Shown here in pieces: positions 19,472 through 28,581 of a DNA stretch of 29,101 bases (its first letter is position 1; each line of letters starts with the position of its first letter). Made by a program: the position numbers and the translations under genes. Under the pieces are notes generated by a model. The model saw only the letters and a program-made list of their open reading frames with translations, made no database searches and had not been told where the DNA came from. The DNA is from Paulinella micropora (taxonomy: Eukaryota > Cercozoa > Imbricatea > Euglyphida): positions 968,213 through 997,313 of the forward strand of contig BJOX01000041.1 in NCBI GenBank assembly GCA_009731375.1. The letters run 5' to 3'.

Positions 19472-20713
19472 TTGCACCTGCCCAGGACGGAGCATACCTT
19501 TTGGCTGCATCAACTTCTGTGTGGAGTTATGCATCACATGAAGAATTGGGGCCCTCTACCAGACACTTCTGCGTATTGGCTAGAAAGGCAGCAGAAGTTC
19601 CTGAAAGGCCAAGTACACAGCCAGAAAGACCCTGAAATGATCCTTTTCAAACGCTGGAGTGATGTTGCAAGTCTGAAGACTACATTTGGACAGGCGCTCT
19701 CCGACTTGCAACAAAACGCTGGGATGCCAAACACAAGGAAGAAATGCTTTCAGTTTGCAGAAAAGCAGCTCCAGCTCCAGGTGAATCCGAGTGAACCAAA
19801 CAAGTTAATTTGTACAAAAAAGTACAAGCTCGCTGAAGAGCAGCGTACGGATGTCATTTTGTTTTTGGAAAAGTACTGGAGAGAGTTAGGACTTTCTCGA
19901 GTTGATGAAGACAAGATGCCAACAAATGAACGTCCTGATTTCTCTGCTCTCCGTTGTGATATTACTAAGCACAGAAGGGCAGTCGTCCGAGCGGTGTGCA
20001 TGATATGTGGTGAATCATCCAACAAACGTTACGCAGGAGGAACATGTGCAGTTGCAAAGGAAGATCTCAAAAGAGATTTTCCAGGTGGGGTTCGCAGCAG
20101 TGCGAGATATGGTGCATATATCCGCTATTACCTTGCAGTGGCATTGACCAATCCAGACATAACTTTGGAACTCGCAGCGGTAGAGCTTCTGCGGTGCTAC
20201 GCAGATCCCAAAAAGCGTGGTATGTGGCTATGTAAAGCGATTCCCGATCGCAGAGAGAAATTGCAGTTTCTCCCTTTGAGCTCATTGGAGATGCCTTGCG
20301 TGACTGCAGACGTACCTACCAAGAGTGGCTTCATGTATTGGATTCCGGTCGATGATTCCATTCTGCCTGATTATATGGAACAGGCAGTGGATAGGTTGGT
20401 GGATGGTAAGGATCCAGCACCAGCACCTGACCAAGACATTCCTGTGGTTGATCTTGATGCGTTATATGCGAGTGACAGTGAGGCTGAACAGAAACTGCCA
20501 GAAGCAAGACAAATACTAGAGGTGAATCTGGAATCGTCAGATGATGAGGCGGACCAAGGTGGGGTGGACTCTATAGCTAGGCCTGACGCTCCTAGTCTAA
20601 ACGAGATTTTTGCGGCCCCGGACGGTGAGGAAAGTAATGATAGCGATGCTGAGTACTTTTTGGATCAGCAGGAGACAGATGTAAGAAATTCATTGAATCC
20701 AGCAACATTTTAG
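19472..20713 (+). CDS. CACTA-like transposase, C-terminal exon
   Basis: A 413-codon frame to TAG. Early residues HTFWLHQLLCGVMHHMKNWG and PLPDTSAYWLERQQKFLKG resemble the late Tnp2/DUF4218 region (HL...GP...FER...LK), which carries the third acidic catalytic residue. A central region (KHRRAVVRAVCMICGESSNK, ARYGAYIRYYLAVALTNP) and a C-terminal Asp/Glu/Ser-rich tail follow. No acceptor gives the right phase from 19170, so the copy is probably defective or mis-assembled. The downstream flank to 20828 holds no further gene. Confidence 0.6.
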   Translation: MHLPRTEHTFWLHQLLCGVMHHMKNWGPLPDTSAYWLERQQKFLKGQVHSQKDPEMILFKRWSDVASLKTTFGQALSDLQQNAGMPNTRKKCFQFAEKQLQLQVNPSEPNKLICTKKYKLAEEQRTDVILFLEKYWRELGLSRVDEDKMPTNERPDFSALRCDITKHRRAVVRAVCMICGESSNKRYAGGTCAVAKEDLKRDFPGGVRSSARYGAYIRYYLAVALTNPDITLELAAVELLRCYADPKKRGMWLCKAIPDRREKLQFLPLSSLEMPCVTADVPTKSGFMYWIPVDDSILPDYMEQAVDRLVDGKDPAPAPDQDIPVVDLDALYASDSEAEQKLPEARQILEVNLESSDDEADQGGVDSIARPDAPSLNEIFAAPDGEESNDSDAEYFLDQQETDVRNSLNPATF

Positions 20714-20828
20714 AGACAGTCTACCTTTTAAATCAAGACAGTGATTATTAAAAATATCCAGTGACGCTCATATTTCACAGAGACAGAGTACAGATAACTT
20801 TAATATGATGTTCAATATAACTAGTTCC

Positions 20829-21310
20829 GCTCACTATGACCTTAGTGATAGACACTCAAAAGGTAGTGATGGTCACTAGATTATGACACTTAGTGATGAA
20901 CACTAGACTTTTATTAGCTTGAGCGTGTACTGATTATCACTAAGACACATTCTAAACAAAATCACTACCCTAGTGCTCGTCACTATGAATTTTATCACTA
21001 ACTTTTTTTAGTTTTGTAACACATCACTAACGTAGTGATGATCACTACGTATTTCATCACTAGATCACTAGCGTAGTGATGATCACTAAGTGTTTCATCA
21101 CTAACTTCCATCAAGATCACTAGTGTAGTGATGATCACTACGTATTTCATCACTAACGTTTTCATTTCTTTTTTCACTGATGCATAGGTAGTGATCATCA
21201 CTACCCTCATCACTAAGTAAAAAATGTATCACTAAGCTCATCACTAACAGCTTAGTGATGCATCACTACGTACTAAGTGATCATCACTACTTTCATCCAT
21301 CCGTGTAGTG
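20829..21310 (+). repeat. Palindromic AGTGATGATCACT array (array 12) 3' of the transposase
   Basis: About twenty AGTGAT...ATCACT motifs in mixed orientation, many as near-perfect palindromes. The last bases GTGTAGTG (21303-21310) are the inverse of CACTACAC at 16746. CACTA elements have CACTA termini and subterminal repeats, so this may be the 3' subterminal region; the adjacent 3-bp flanks (CAT and AAA) do not match as a target duplication. Confidence 0.65.
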
Positions 21311-21720
21311 AAAAGTGGTTTGGTTTCCGTGTCTTTCAGGCCGGCCCCGCCGCTAAAAAAGTGGTTTGGTTTCCGTGAAGTGATCACAGACTCACTTGGC
21401 TACGATATACTTTTAGAAACGAGATATTTAAGCGCGCTTTGCTGCGCTGTGTGTATTTGCGTATGCGTACCTGTATTTGCGTATGCGTACCTGTCGCGTT
21501 TAATCAAAAACACCACACGGGAGTGGGGGGGGGCGGGGGGGGGGGGGGGGGGNNNNNNNNNNTGTGGTACGTCGCTCAATATATAAACAGGCCGGTCCCT
21601 TTTTGTCAGATACGTCGCTCAAGCTGTAAACAGGCCGGTCCCTTTTTAAAAAATTTTAGCCCACCAGTCAGAAACTTTAGCCCACCAGTCAGAAACTTTA
21701 GCTCAGCTCTGGCACCAAGG
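21311..21720 (+). repeat. Run of exactly doubled 20-40-bp segments
   Basis: Four different segments are each present twice: AAAAGTGGTTTGGTTTCCGT (21311, 21357), TATTTGCGTATGCGTACCTG (21453, 21473), an AACAGGCCGGTCCCTTTTT unit (about 21569-21610, 21610-21650) and TTAGCCCACCAGTCAGAAAC (about 21656, 21677). A poly-G run with a 10-N gap (21553-21562) interrupts the series. Confidence 0.75.
21553..21562. other. 10-N gap after poly-G
   Basis: Placeholder gap at the end of a G homopolymer. Confidence 1.
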
Positions 21721-22000
21721 AAAAAACCATATAATATGATGGGGGAGTATTTGGAAGAGGTGGATGCATAGTAACGGCCCCCCAAAGGAAAAAAACATAT
21801 AATGTGCTATGATAGATGCACGATGATGCACGGTGTGATGCATGGTGTGATGGATGGATGGATGGAGGACAATCCCCTGGCCCTTGCTAGCTTTACACTT
21901 GATCGTGGAAATCTGAACATCTACTTGGTCACGCAGTAGTACAACTAAAAAAATCACATAAAAGAATCATATATGAAATCCATAGAAAATCATGCCAGCT
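21721..22000. other. No gene seen
   Basis: A spacer with a short (GATG)n-like stretch near 21825-21870 and no credible coding region. Confidence 0.5.
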
Positions 22001-22011
22001 GTCGGAAAACA

Positions 22012-22318
22012 CTTTTATGCATAAAAGCTGTAAGTCTAGTAACTAGAGTAATTATAAGGTTTAAGTCTACTTGGTCGCGCCGCCATTGTACGGCGATTTC
22101 CAACGGCCCCTACCAGGTTTTTATGAAGTTTGTAGAGACAAAAAATTTTCTGCAACATCCCTACATGGACCGGTCCATCCAAGTACCACTTCAACACTTT
22201 CACACCATGAGCTTATGCATAAAAGTTTCAATTATAATTGGGCATCGGGTGGCACCATGCAGGGTTCGCGAAAAAACGTTTTGGCGATTTCCAATGTGTA
22301 GCTTTTATGCATAAAAGC
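22012..22318. repeat. Palindrome cluster CTTTTATGCATAAAAG (first group)
   Basis: Exact copies at 22012-22027 and 22302-22317 (extended to 18 bp by a GC pair), with a shorter version at 22212. Seven further exact copies lie at 24010, 24054, 24097, 24444, 24883, 27663 and 27894, and near-copies at 22995, 23087, 24607 and 27775. Confidence 0.85.
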
Positions 22319-22400
22319 AGTTTCGGTCGGTCCCATTTCGTTTTTCTGGTGCCACCACAGCTCAAAACCATTTTCATTCATTCGATTGCTGGAAACATCT
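22205..22400 (+). repeat. Palindrome-bearing repeat block, copy 1
   Basis: A block of about 190 bp (GGTGGCACCATGCAGGG, a palindrome, CGGTCGG, then GGTGCCACCA) that recurs at 22990-23195 with moderate divergence. Confidence 0.7.
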
Positions 22401-22638
22401 GTTGAAAATGCCAAATTTGAAAATATGCATAAATGTGCTTCCCTCACTTACTTCGGATGACTTTTCAGTAGTACAAACGGAGACTTCCTCCTTGCAGGAA
22501 ATGTCCAAACACTCACTGAACAGACTTTGCAAACACTTACTGTTTAATTTTTACAAGAAAGTACTAAGTAAAAAAAAGATACAAAACTTTCTTTGCATTC
22601 TGCAATCAAAGTTCTGGTCTGAAAGCTGTCTAACTTAC

Positions 22639-22749
22639 GCAAACTCCCATCTTGACTTTTTAACAGTTATCATTTGGGACCAGAATCGATGAAGTCTGTC
22701 TTGAGCAAAGGTTTTCAACCATGCTTCGAATCCAAAACCAGAAAATCAC
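22639..22749 (-). pseudogene. Paralogue of gene B second exon (frameshifted)
   Basis: After acceptor TTTATTTAG it aligns with the gene B exon at 28524 (SDFLGFGFEAWLKTF), but one G is missing near 22737, which shifts the frame to a TGA. The text resumes as AWLKTFAQDRLHRFW in the corrected frame, so the copy is related but probably non-functional. Confidence 0.6.
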
Positions 22750-22806
22750 CTAAATAAACAATTTTTTGTTTTTTATGCTTGCTCAGTGCAAGGTTATGCA
22801 GTGTAC

Positions 22807-22942
22807 TTGTAAAACTTTTGCGAAGTTTCAGATCGGTTTGGCAGATCACCATGCAGTCTGGTCGATGAGGAAGGGTTTGAAGCTCTTTCGCCATCGCTTC
22901 AAAATGGCTTCTCAGTGAGGAAAAGTACCAGCGCCTAAGAGT
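22807..22942 (-). pseudogene. Paralogue of gene B first exon
   Basis: A 136-nt exon (TLRRWYFSSLRSHFEAMAKE...TDLKLRKSFT) aligned with the gene B exon at 28582-28717, which is also 136 nt (ILKRDYLSTLRSHFKTLAQQ...NLKLRKSST). The following intron is 57 nt in both. It belongs to the same broken copy as 22639-22749. Confidence 0.65.
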
Positions 22943-22989
22943 CTGGAAAAAGCACATTTTGGGAATGCCTCAAAAATTCATTTTACACG

Positions 22990-23195
22990 ATTAGATTTTA
23001 TGCATAAATGGCTCAACTGTGATTTGAGGCATAAGTGGCACCATTCAGGGTACGCGAAAAGTCGTTTTGGCTGTTTCTAATGTGGAGCTTTTATGCATAG
23101 AAGCAGAAACGGTCGGAAACAAAACCTTTTTCTAGTGCCACCACTGCCCAAAATCACTTTAGACAGTTCGTTTTCAAGTTCGATTGTCTGGAACT
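22990..23195 (+). repeat. Palindrome-bearing repeat block, copy 2
   Basis: Second copy of the 22205-22400 block. Its palindrome has one substitution (TAGAAGC). Confidence 0.7.
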
Positions 23196-23383
23196 GACCA
23201 ATTGGCCCTTTCCGAAACATTTAGTTTTTATGGAATCGGCTGGCCCCTCGTTATGATTTTGAAAAAAAAAACCATAGGTTATGCTTCAGGCCAATCGTTT
23301 TTTTTTTTGGAGCAAAAAAGTCTTTTTGGACAGTTTTGCTTCGTTGCTGCGTTGTCCACACTCTCCAAAGTCACTTTGAGCTG

Positions 23384-23755
23384 ATGTCTGACAAAAGCAC
23401 CAACAAGGAGTTTGAACATTTGCACTGGTGGGTAAATGAGAAGCTTGAGCTGTTTGTCTCTAGCCATCCTTGGGTTGAGACTGAGACCAAGATTGGAGGC
23501 TCAAGCCTCGGTTTGGTCAGCAAATTTGGTTTAACTAGTACTCGAACAGGCAGAATGTGGCAAGTGAGTGTGTTTGATCCAAACAAGCAACAGCCACAAC
23601 GCGTTTCCCTCGCAGAATTCAAGTGTTTGCATGCGGGCAACAAGGCCAAACTGCCACAGGATGTGACCTGGGATGTGTCCTTGCAAGCCATCTTTGTGAA
23701 GGGGGCTACAGAAAAAGCACCAACCAGTCAGTCTTCTTTGTTCACTTGTGCTTGA
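23384..23755 (+). CDS. Gene C, first exon
   Basis: From an ATG at 23384 the frame reads MSDKSTNKEFEHLHWWVNEK, then LELFVSSHPWVETETKIGGS, TRTGRMWQVSVFDPN and TWDVSLQAIFVKG, with a folded-protein composition, ending at TGA (23753-23755). A donor such as ACCA|GTCAGT near 23729 would give the phase needed by the exon at 23914. I do not recognise the family. There is no signal peptide and no transmembrane segment. Confidence 0.55.
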   Translation: MSDKSTNKEFEHLHWWVNEKLELFVSSHPWVETETKIGGSSLGLVSKFGLTSTRTGRMWQVSVFDPNKQQPQRVSLAEFKCLHAGNKAKLPQDVTWDVSLQAIFVKGATEKAPTSQSSLFTCA

Positions 23756-23913
23756 AGATGTCTTGTTTGCATTGTGTCAGTGTTTGAAATTTCTTGGTTG
23801 TTTGACTACTTTGATTGAAATGTGTGGTCTCGTTTGAAAAAAAAAATGTCCATGTGCTTTCCCCGTTTTTTGCGGTTGAAAAAACAAATTATGAATTCCA
23901 TTTTTGCATGCAG

Positions 23914-23993
23914 AACAGCTGAACAAGAGGACAAAAGAACTGCTCCAAGACCTGGCTCAGCAGTCCGCCACGGTGGCTGCCATCGATGCACAG
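23914..23993 (+). CDS. Gene C, second exon (helical)
   Basis: An 80-nt exon between TTTTTGCATGCAG and GCACAG|GTAGTT, encoding QLNKRTKELLQDLAQQSATV then AAIDAQ. The heptad-like Leu spacing suggests a short coiled coil. Confidence 0.55.
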
Positions 23994-24009
23994 GTAGTTC
24001 TGGGCTTTG

Positions 24010-24112
24010 CTTTTATGCATAAAAGGGACACATTTGCAATTACCAATGTGGAGCTTTTATGCATAAAAGCAGTTCATGGGAAATTTCCCAGTGACCCTTT
24101 TATGCATAAAAG
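24010..24112. repeat. Three palindromes in one gene C intron
   Basis: Three exact CTTTTATGCATAAAAG copies (24010, 24054, 24097) sit about 44 bp apart inside a 160-nt intron. Confidence 0.9.
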
Positions 24113-24153
24113 CTCTACATACCGTTTCAAGCCGTTTTACTTGCAAAGGTGAG

Positions 24154-24404
24154 GTTGACCTCCAGCTTGGAGGTGTCGTACACTGTGAAATAGACAATTA
24201 TCTTCTTCACGAACCATCCGCTTCGTCGTCTTCGTTCGGTGATGCATCGAACAAACCGCCCTGCTCGGTCGGTTGCTACAATGAGGCACTCGGTGGTTGT
24301 GCCGTCAACGATGGTTACCACACCGAAGGTTTTTTTTGCAACGAAACCTGCCACATGAATTGGCAGAATTTTCAAAAGATTGCAGCTGCATCGCAGGTCA
24401 AGGA
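24154..24404 (+). CDS. Gene C, third exon (Cys-rich)
   Basis: It joins the previous exon in phase 0 (IDAQ to VDLQLGGVVHCEIDNYLLHE) and ends at AAGGA|GTAAGT or CGCAG|GTCAAG. A Cys/His-rich block, KPPCSVGCYNEALGGCAVND then FFCNETCHMNWQNF, has a C-x(3)-C-x(6)-C ... C-x(3)-C-H spacing, suggesting a metal-binding knot. No named family fits with confidence. Later exons could not be placed. Confidence 0.55.
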
Positions 24405-25110
24405 GTAAGTGGTGAAAATGTCTGTGTTTTTCAACACTTTTTGCTTTTATGCATAAAAGTGATTAACGTTGATTTTGATTAAATGAGCCTTTCGTACATT
24501 TTTTTTACTATTTTTTTGTTTCAAAAATTGCTTCCGGAGCATTTTCGATCCAGAAGGTCGTTGCTAATCCGATTCAAAGTCTCTTTTTGGCTTTTCTCAA
24601 TGTGCGCTTTTATGCATAAATGGCTTTTCCTGGATTTTCCATGTTTAAATTTCAGGTTTCGAAGTGTCCAAACCTGTTTTGGGCTGTTGTTGTTCCTAGT
24701 TTAAGAGGATTTTTTTTTGTTGCTTTTTTGCTATATTTAACGTATGATTTTACCTAGTAACGGACCAGAAAATCGCCGTACAATGGCGCGACCAAGGTCT
24801 AGTAAGTGAGGGAAAGCTGTTGCCAAAAAAAAGGTAAAAAAGTTTGTCCAAAAAAACCCAGCCGAGATCAACTAAATTGTGACTTTTATGCATAAAAGCA
24901 TTTTGCATTCCTTGAACTGACTCAGTAGATTAAATTCTGCTGCACTGACCATTTCCAGACACTGAAACAGTAGCTGAAGTAAGAAAAGTTGAATTAACAC
25001 TAGGTTAAATTAAAACTGATGTCATTCTAGTCATTGGAAACGACACTTGATCCAAATATGCATACAAGTGCTACATTAACATTGACTAAACCTGCCGCAC
25101 AAGGATCAGC
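24405..25110. other. Palindrome-bearing non-coding stretch
   Basis: It contains exact palindromes at 24444 and 24883 and a near-copy at 24607. At 24769-24797 it carries the inverse of the sequence at 22068-22099 (TTGGTCGCGCC ... ATTGTACGGCGATTT). No gene is seen. Confidence 0.6.
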
Positions 25111-25211
25111 CGGAATGTTAATCCTGACATAGGTCATTTGCAAATGCAACTTCCCCACTGAAAAAAAAATTTAATGCAAAAATTCCGACCGGTCGTACCG
25201 TGCCCAATCTT

Positions 25212-25991
25212 TTACCTCTGGCGGGAAGCTGTTGACGGAGTCGAGTCAGTGTCAAAATCCCCACCAAAGCGTGCCATCCAGGTTCTTGCCCTGACTGCGC
25301 GTGCAGAGCTGCGCAAGGGCGGACGAAGTGATTGCTGGCTAGCAACTGCTTCCGACTCAGCGTCGGCGGCAGAGCCCTCCCAGTCATCTGAAGACTTGTC
25401 ATCGTCACTGTCTGAGGTACACTGGGAATCGCTGTGCGCCATTTCTTCTGTTTCATCTCCATCTTCAGCTGCGTCCAGCTCTGCTTCCCCTCGACGCCTG
25501 CGCCTTGGCCGCGGTAACATTCTGGGACTCCTCGCCAGTGACCCTTCTTGAGGGCCGTTCCCTGCCTTTGCATCTGCCGCAGACATTGCTGAATCTCTTC
25601 TCTGCAAACTTGCCTGTGACAATTCCTGTTCGCCTTGCGATGCATGTAGCTCCCTGTTCCCTTGCGAGTCTGCCTCCTGGGAATCTTGGAGCGGATCATC
25701 CACGACTCCTTCCTCAATTGCTGCGCGAACAGTGACAAGCCAGTTCAAAACCGAAAGGCGCTTGCAGCACTGGACGTTTCTGTCGAACTGAGGAAGAACA
25801 TCATTCTTGACTTGCAACTTGATCTCGAATGAAACAAGCCTGTTCTTCATGTCATCCTTGGAATCCCAGTCTTCAGCTGCGCCAACAGGGTACATTCTCG
25901 CAGTTCCACCTTTAAGGCTTGCTACAAGCTCCAGTAAAAAATTGTACGCCGCCTCAACCTCTGGACCCCGAGGCTCAATCTTCTGTCCGTC
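25212..25991 (-). CDS. Gene B, last exon (acidic Ser/Asp-rich C-terminus)
   Basis: It starts after acceptor CCGTAACCAG in phase 0 (DGQKIEPRGPEVEAAYNFLL, ELVASLKGGTARMYPVG) and ends with a stop at 25212. A folded N-terminal part (to about residue 100, LNWLVTVRAAIEEGVVDD) is followed by a long disordered tail: a Gln/Ser/Ala region, a basic cluster (MLPRPRRRRRGEAELD), an Asp/Ser/Glu-rich acidic region, and a final basic RARTWMARFGGDFDTDSTPS. The mix is typical of nuclear proteins. Family unknown. Confidence 0.65.
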   Translation of the reverse strand, partial: DGQKIEPRGPEVEAAYNFLLELVASLKGGTARMYPVGAAEDWDSKDDMKNRLVSFEIKLQVKNDVLPQFDRNVQCCKRLSVLNWLVTVRAAIEEGVVDDPLQDSQEADSQGNRELHASQGEQELSQASLQRRDSAMSAADAKAGNGPQEGSLARSPRMLPRPRRRRRGEAELDAAEDGDETEEMAHSDSQCTSDSDDDKSSDDWEGSAADAESEAVASQQSLRPPLRSSARAVRARTWMARFGGDFDTDSTPSTASRQR

Positions 25992-26041
25992 CTGGTTACG
26001 GGAGCTTTCGCACAGGTTTGCAACAACAGCGTTTTCTGTAC

Positions 26042-26323
26042 GTGTTGAAGATCAAACCGCATCGGGTCGCTCAAAGAATTCCTTGCAACGCTGCTGAGAT
26101 TCGCTTCACATTTTTCTTCAGAGAACATCCTGGGGTCATGCTGGAACGCTCGCCAAGCAGGGTGGTTCACACTTCGCCAGTAGTTCAACAGCAGCAGGTG
26201 CAACGTCAGGACATGTGTGTACTCGTTGGCTTTGAAGTGCAACAACACATGCAAAGCTCTGTGCAAGTACACCCAAATTTGTTTGGGCAAGTTTTCACGA
26301 ATGACGCAACCAAGGTCCTGGCC
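26042..26323 (-). CDS. Gene B, exon (LPKQIWVYLHRALHVLLHF)
   Basis: A 282-nt, 94-codon phase-0 exon from acceptor GTTGTTGTGCAG, where a (TTG)n tract serves as polypyrimidine, to donor CAACAC|GTACAG (intron 50 nt). It encodes GQDLGCVIRENLPKQIW, VLTLHLLLLNYWRSVNHPAW and MFSEEKCEANLSSVARNSLS. The NHPAW...FSEExxEAxLS text looks like a conserved core, but I cannot assign a family. Confidence 0.65.
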
Positions 26324-26398
26324 CTGCACAACAACAACAACAACAACAACAAGAACAAAACTGCATATTTCAACAGTGGAGCTGAGCCAAAGACTTAC

Positions 26399-26734
26399 CA
26401 CGGGCATGAACCACTCAAACAACGTCAAAAGACTTCGGAGTGCTTTTCTAGCTTCTTCAGGAAGGGCCGCGTTGTCAGAGCTGTCCTGAATGTCCTTTCT
26501 CACGTGAGGGTAAGCTAGTCGCAGGTAAGCCATGATTGCAGTGATTGTCTTCAGCCGGTGCTTGATGCAGAATTTTTTGTCAGGAAACAGTGCATGCCAA
26601 AACGGGCCGAACACTTGGCGCTTGAACTCACGCCAAATCAAAATGCACAAGAACTTGTGCACATGCCAGTGCCCGAGAAACACACACATCCAGGACTTCA
26701 GGCGAGCAAAGCCTCCGCTCAAGTCCAACATTGC
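26399..26734 (-). CDS. Gene B, exon (HWHVHKFLCILIWREFK)
   Basis: A 336-nt, 112-codon phase-0 exon between acceptor TTTTTGCAG and donor CCCGTG|GTAAGT. It is rich in aromatic residues and helices (GHWHVHKFLCILIWREFKRQ, VFGPFWHALFPDKKFCIKHR, LPEEARKALRSLLTLFEWF). No transmembrane segment is clear and the family is not recognised. Confidence 0.65.
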
Positions 26735-26800
26735 CTGCAAAAACCGCACATGCACAAAAGCTGTTCTTGCACAACTTCGTCACAAATTTAAAAAACACAC

Positions 26801-27271
26801 TTTGAGAATTCTTTTGTAAATGTTGGAATCGACCGTGTAGAGCTTGTAACGGCGCTCTTCCTCCTGTCTTTGATCCGCTGCAAGTTTTTGCAACAAACGA
26901 ATCAACGCATCATTGGATGCGATGTTTCGGTCTTCCAACCGCACAACGAAGAAAATAGTCCCCTTGTTCGCAGGGTCGTTGTCCGTGGAAAGACTGACGG
27001 GCAACCTGAGCGGAATTCTGTCTGATTTCCTGGAAGCAGAGTGTTGAAAAAATTGCAAAAAGTCAGGATTCCTGGTTTGCAACTCGTGCATCCTACTTCG
27101 TGTAAGTTCCGTCAAAGCCTGCTGAAAAAGATCATCTGGAATTGCGTTTCTCTTGCAGTCATTCCACATTAAGCTGGGAGGCTGCAACCGCTGCGACTGA
27201 ATTACACCCACAACTGTCCAAAGTCCGCTGTTGTACGGGCCCGCTGAGACCCAAATTGGGAACACCAACAT
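26801..27271 (-). CDS. Gene B, exon (DDLFQQALTELTRSRMHEL)
   Basis: The exon ends ATTCTCAAA|GTGTGT in phase 0, joining the exon at 26734. The 5' boundary is uncertain: an ATG at 27271 is in frame, and AG acceptors lie nearby. Coding text includes SLMWNDCKRNAIPDDLFQQA, KSDRIPLRLPVSLSTDNDPA and GTIFFVVRLEDRNIASNDAL. Confidence 0.6.
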
Positions 27272-28150
27272 TACGAAACTTCAGACTCGTTGCAAAGTTG
27301 TCGAACCAAGTAGACCAGATCACGTCAGTACGGGCTTTGTTTTGCCTAGCACAGCAGCATTTTTACAGGTGCAGTGATGCTGGTTTACTCAGATGTTTGT
27401 GTTTTAGTACTGAGGGAAGTTTTAAAAAGGGACACACTGAAAAACAAATGCATGCTTTAAAATTCCTTCTTGTCACCTCTCAAGACATTTGCATGCTCTA
27501 CTGAAGTAACCCTGAAATCTGTGTTTCTGAACTAGCATCTTCATGTACATCAAGAGTGGTTTCAACATGTTTCACGCCACTTTTGAAAGAAATCAAACAC
27601 ACCACGATTCATGAAAACCAAACTGTTCGGTTCAGACAGGTCTGGACCGTTTGCAGTTGGCGCTTTTATGCATAAAAGTTCCATGGTAGGATCGGCTCGG
27701 CTGCCTTTTTCACGTTTTTTTGGATTTTCCAATTGGGGCTCACTTTTTACGCCCGAGCCCAATTTCCCTCAGTAATTTTATGCACAAAAGTGCTGACCGG
27801 TTCCAGGAACCGGTGGCACCTGAAAGGTTCTTGCAGAGAACTGCAGATGTTTTAAAATTTAACTGTTCCAAAATGGACTTTTCACACTTTGAGCTTTTAT
27901 GCATAAAAGTCCCATGTCCGGTTTGGCCCTATAAGCTTTTTTCAGGCTCGTTCGGTTTTGTGTGAAATTGTCTACCCTTCCACTGAAAACACTTCGTTAA
28001 CAGTGTAAAATGCAGTGGTTGTCTGGTGACTTCTTGAAAACCCTCCACGAACTGATCTTAAAGCAAAGACTGTCAATGCAACAATTTCGGTGTGTGACAA
28101 AAATGTGTTTAACAATGTGTAGAATCGTTTTTATGTGTGAGTTCACGCCT
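27272..28150. other. Long gene B intron or spacer with palindromes
   Basis: Exact palindromes at 27663 and 27894 and a near-copy at 27775. GGTGGCACC-type blocks recur here (near 27808). No convincing exon was found. Confidence 0.55.
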
Positions 28151-28157
28151 TGCTTAC

Positions 28158-28262
28158 CTGATTCTTTCCATCACAGTTTCAGGTCGTTTGCTTCTGTGCA
28201 GATCGAAGCTTCGCAAAGGAAGAATTCTTCCTGCAGAAGAGAGAACATCGATCCCTTCTCTG
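28158..28262 (-). CDS. Gene B, tentative exon (SMFSLLQEEFFLCEASICTE)
   Basis: After TCTCAG the frame AEKGSMFSLLQEEFFLCEAS then ICTEANDLK resembles the text near 22450-22520 on the minus strand (SLFSECLDISCKEEVSVCTT), which ends at GAA|GTAAGT. The 3' border here is unclear: TGA occurs in frame before the strong donor AATCAG|GTAAGC. Confidence 0.35.
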
Positions 28263-28314
28263 CTGAGACCACGATGTTTTAGTTCGAGACACAGATCCAC
28301 CTCCTATTGCGTAA

Positions 28315-28524
28315 AACGCCGTCCTTACTGAAACACCGTGAAAACAAAGAACGAAGCAAACACGTGTTTCCCTTCTGCGATCAGATGCATTGCCTGTGCT
28401 TCGTCCAACTTCCGAGTACCCCCCTTTACCGTCTTGGACTGACGCCATCTTTTCCAGTAGCGGTGAAGTCGCTCTGGAGCAAACGTTTTCAGCCAGGCCT
28501 CGAATCCAAACCCCAGAAAGTCGC
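28315..28524 (-). CDS. Gene B, second exon
   Basis: It starts after acceptor TTTTGGACAG, in phase with the exon ending at 28582, and encodes SDFLGFGFEAWLKTFAPERL then HRYWKRWRQSKTVKG. The 3' end may be a donor near 28419 (GTACTC), which fits the phase of the tentative next exon, or GTAAGG at 28316. Confidence 0.55.
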
Positions 28525-28581
28525 CTGTCCAAAATTTTTTTTTCATTTCAAGATTGCTCAACAAAGGCTTGGGTACTGTAC

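Noticed and set aside
20998-21213. Minus-strand frame across array 12
   Set aside because: Made of array units (VVMITT-like text); no independent evidence of coding.
22402-22692. 96-codon plus-strand frame
   Set aside because: It overlaps antisense the better supported paralogue exons of gene B and has ordinary chance composition.
25919-26518. Plus-strand frame of 199 codons
   Set aside because: Antisense shadow of gene B exons, whose splice phases and composition are much stronger.
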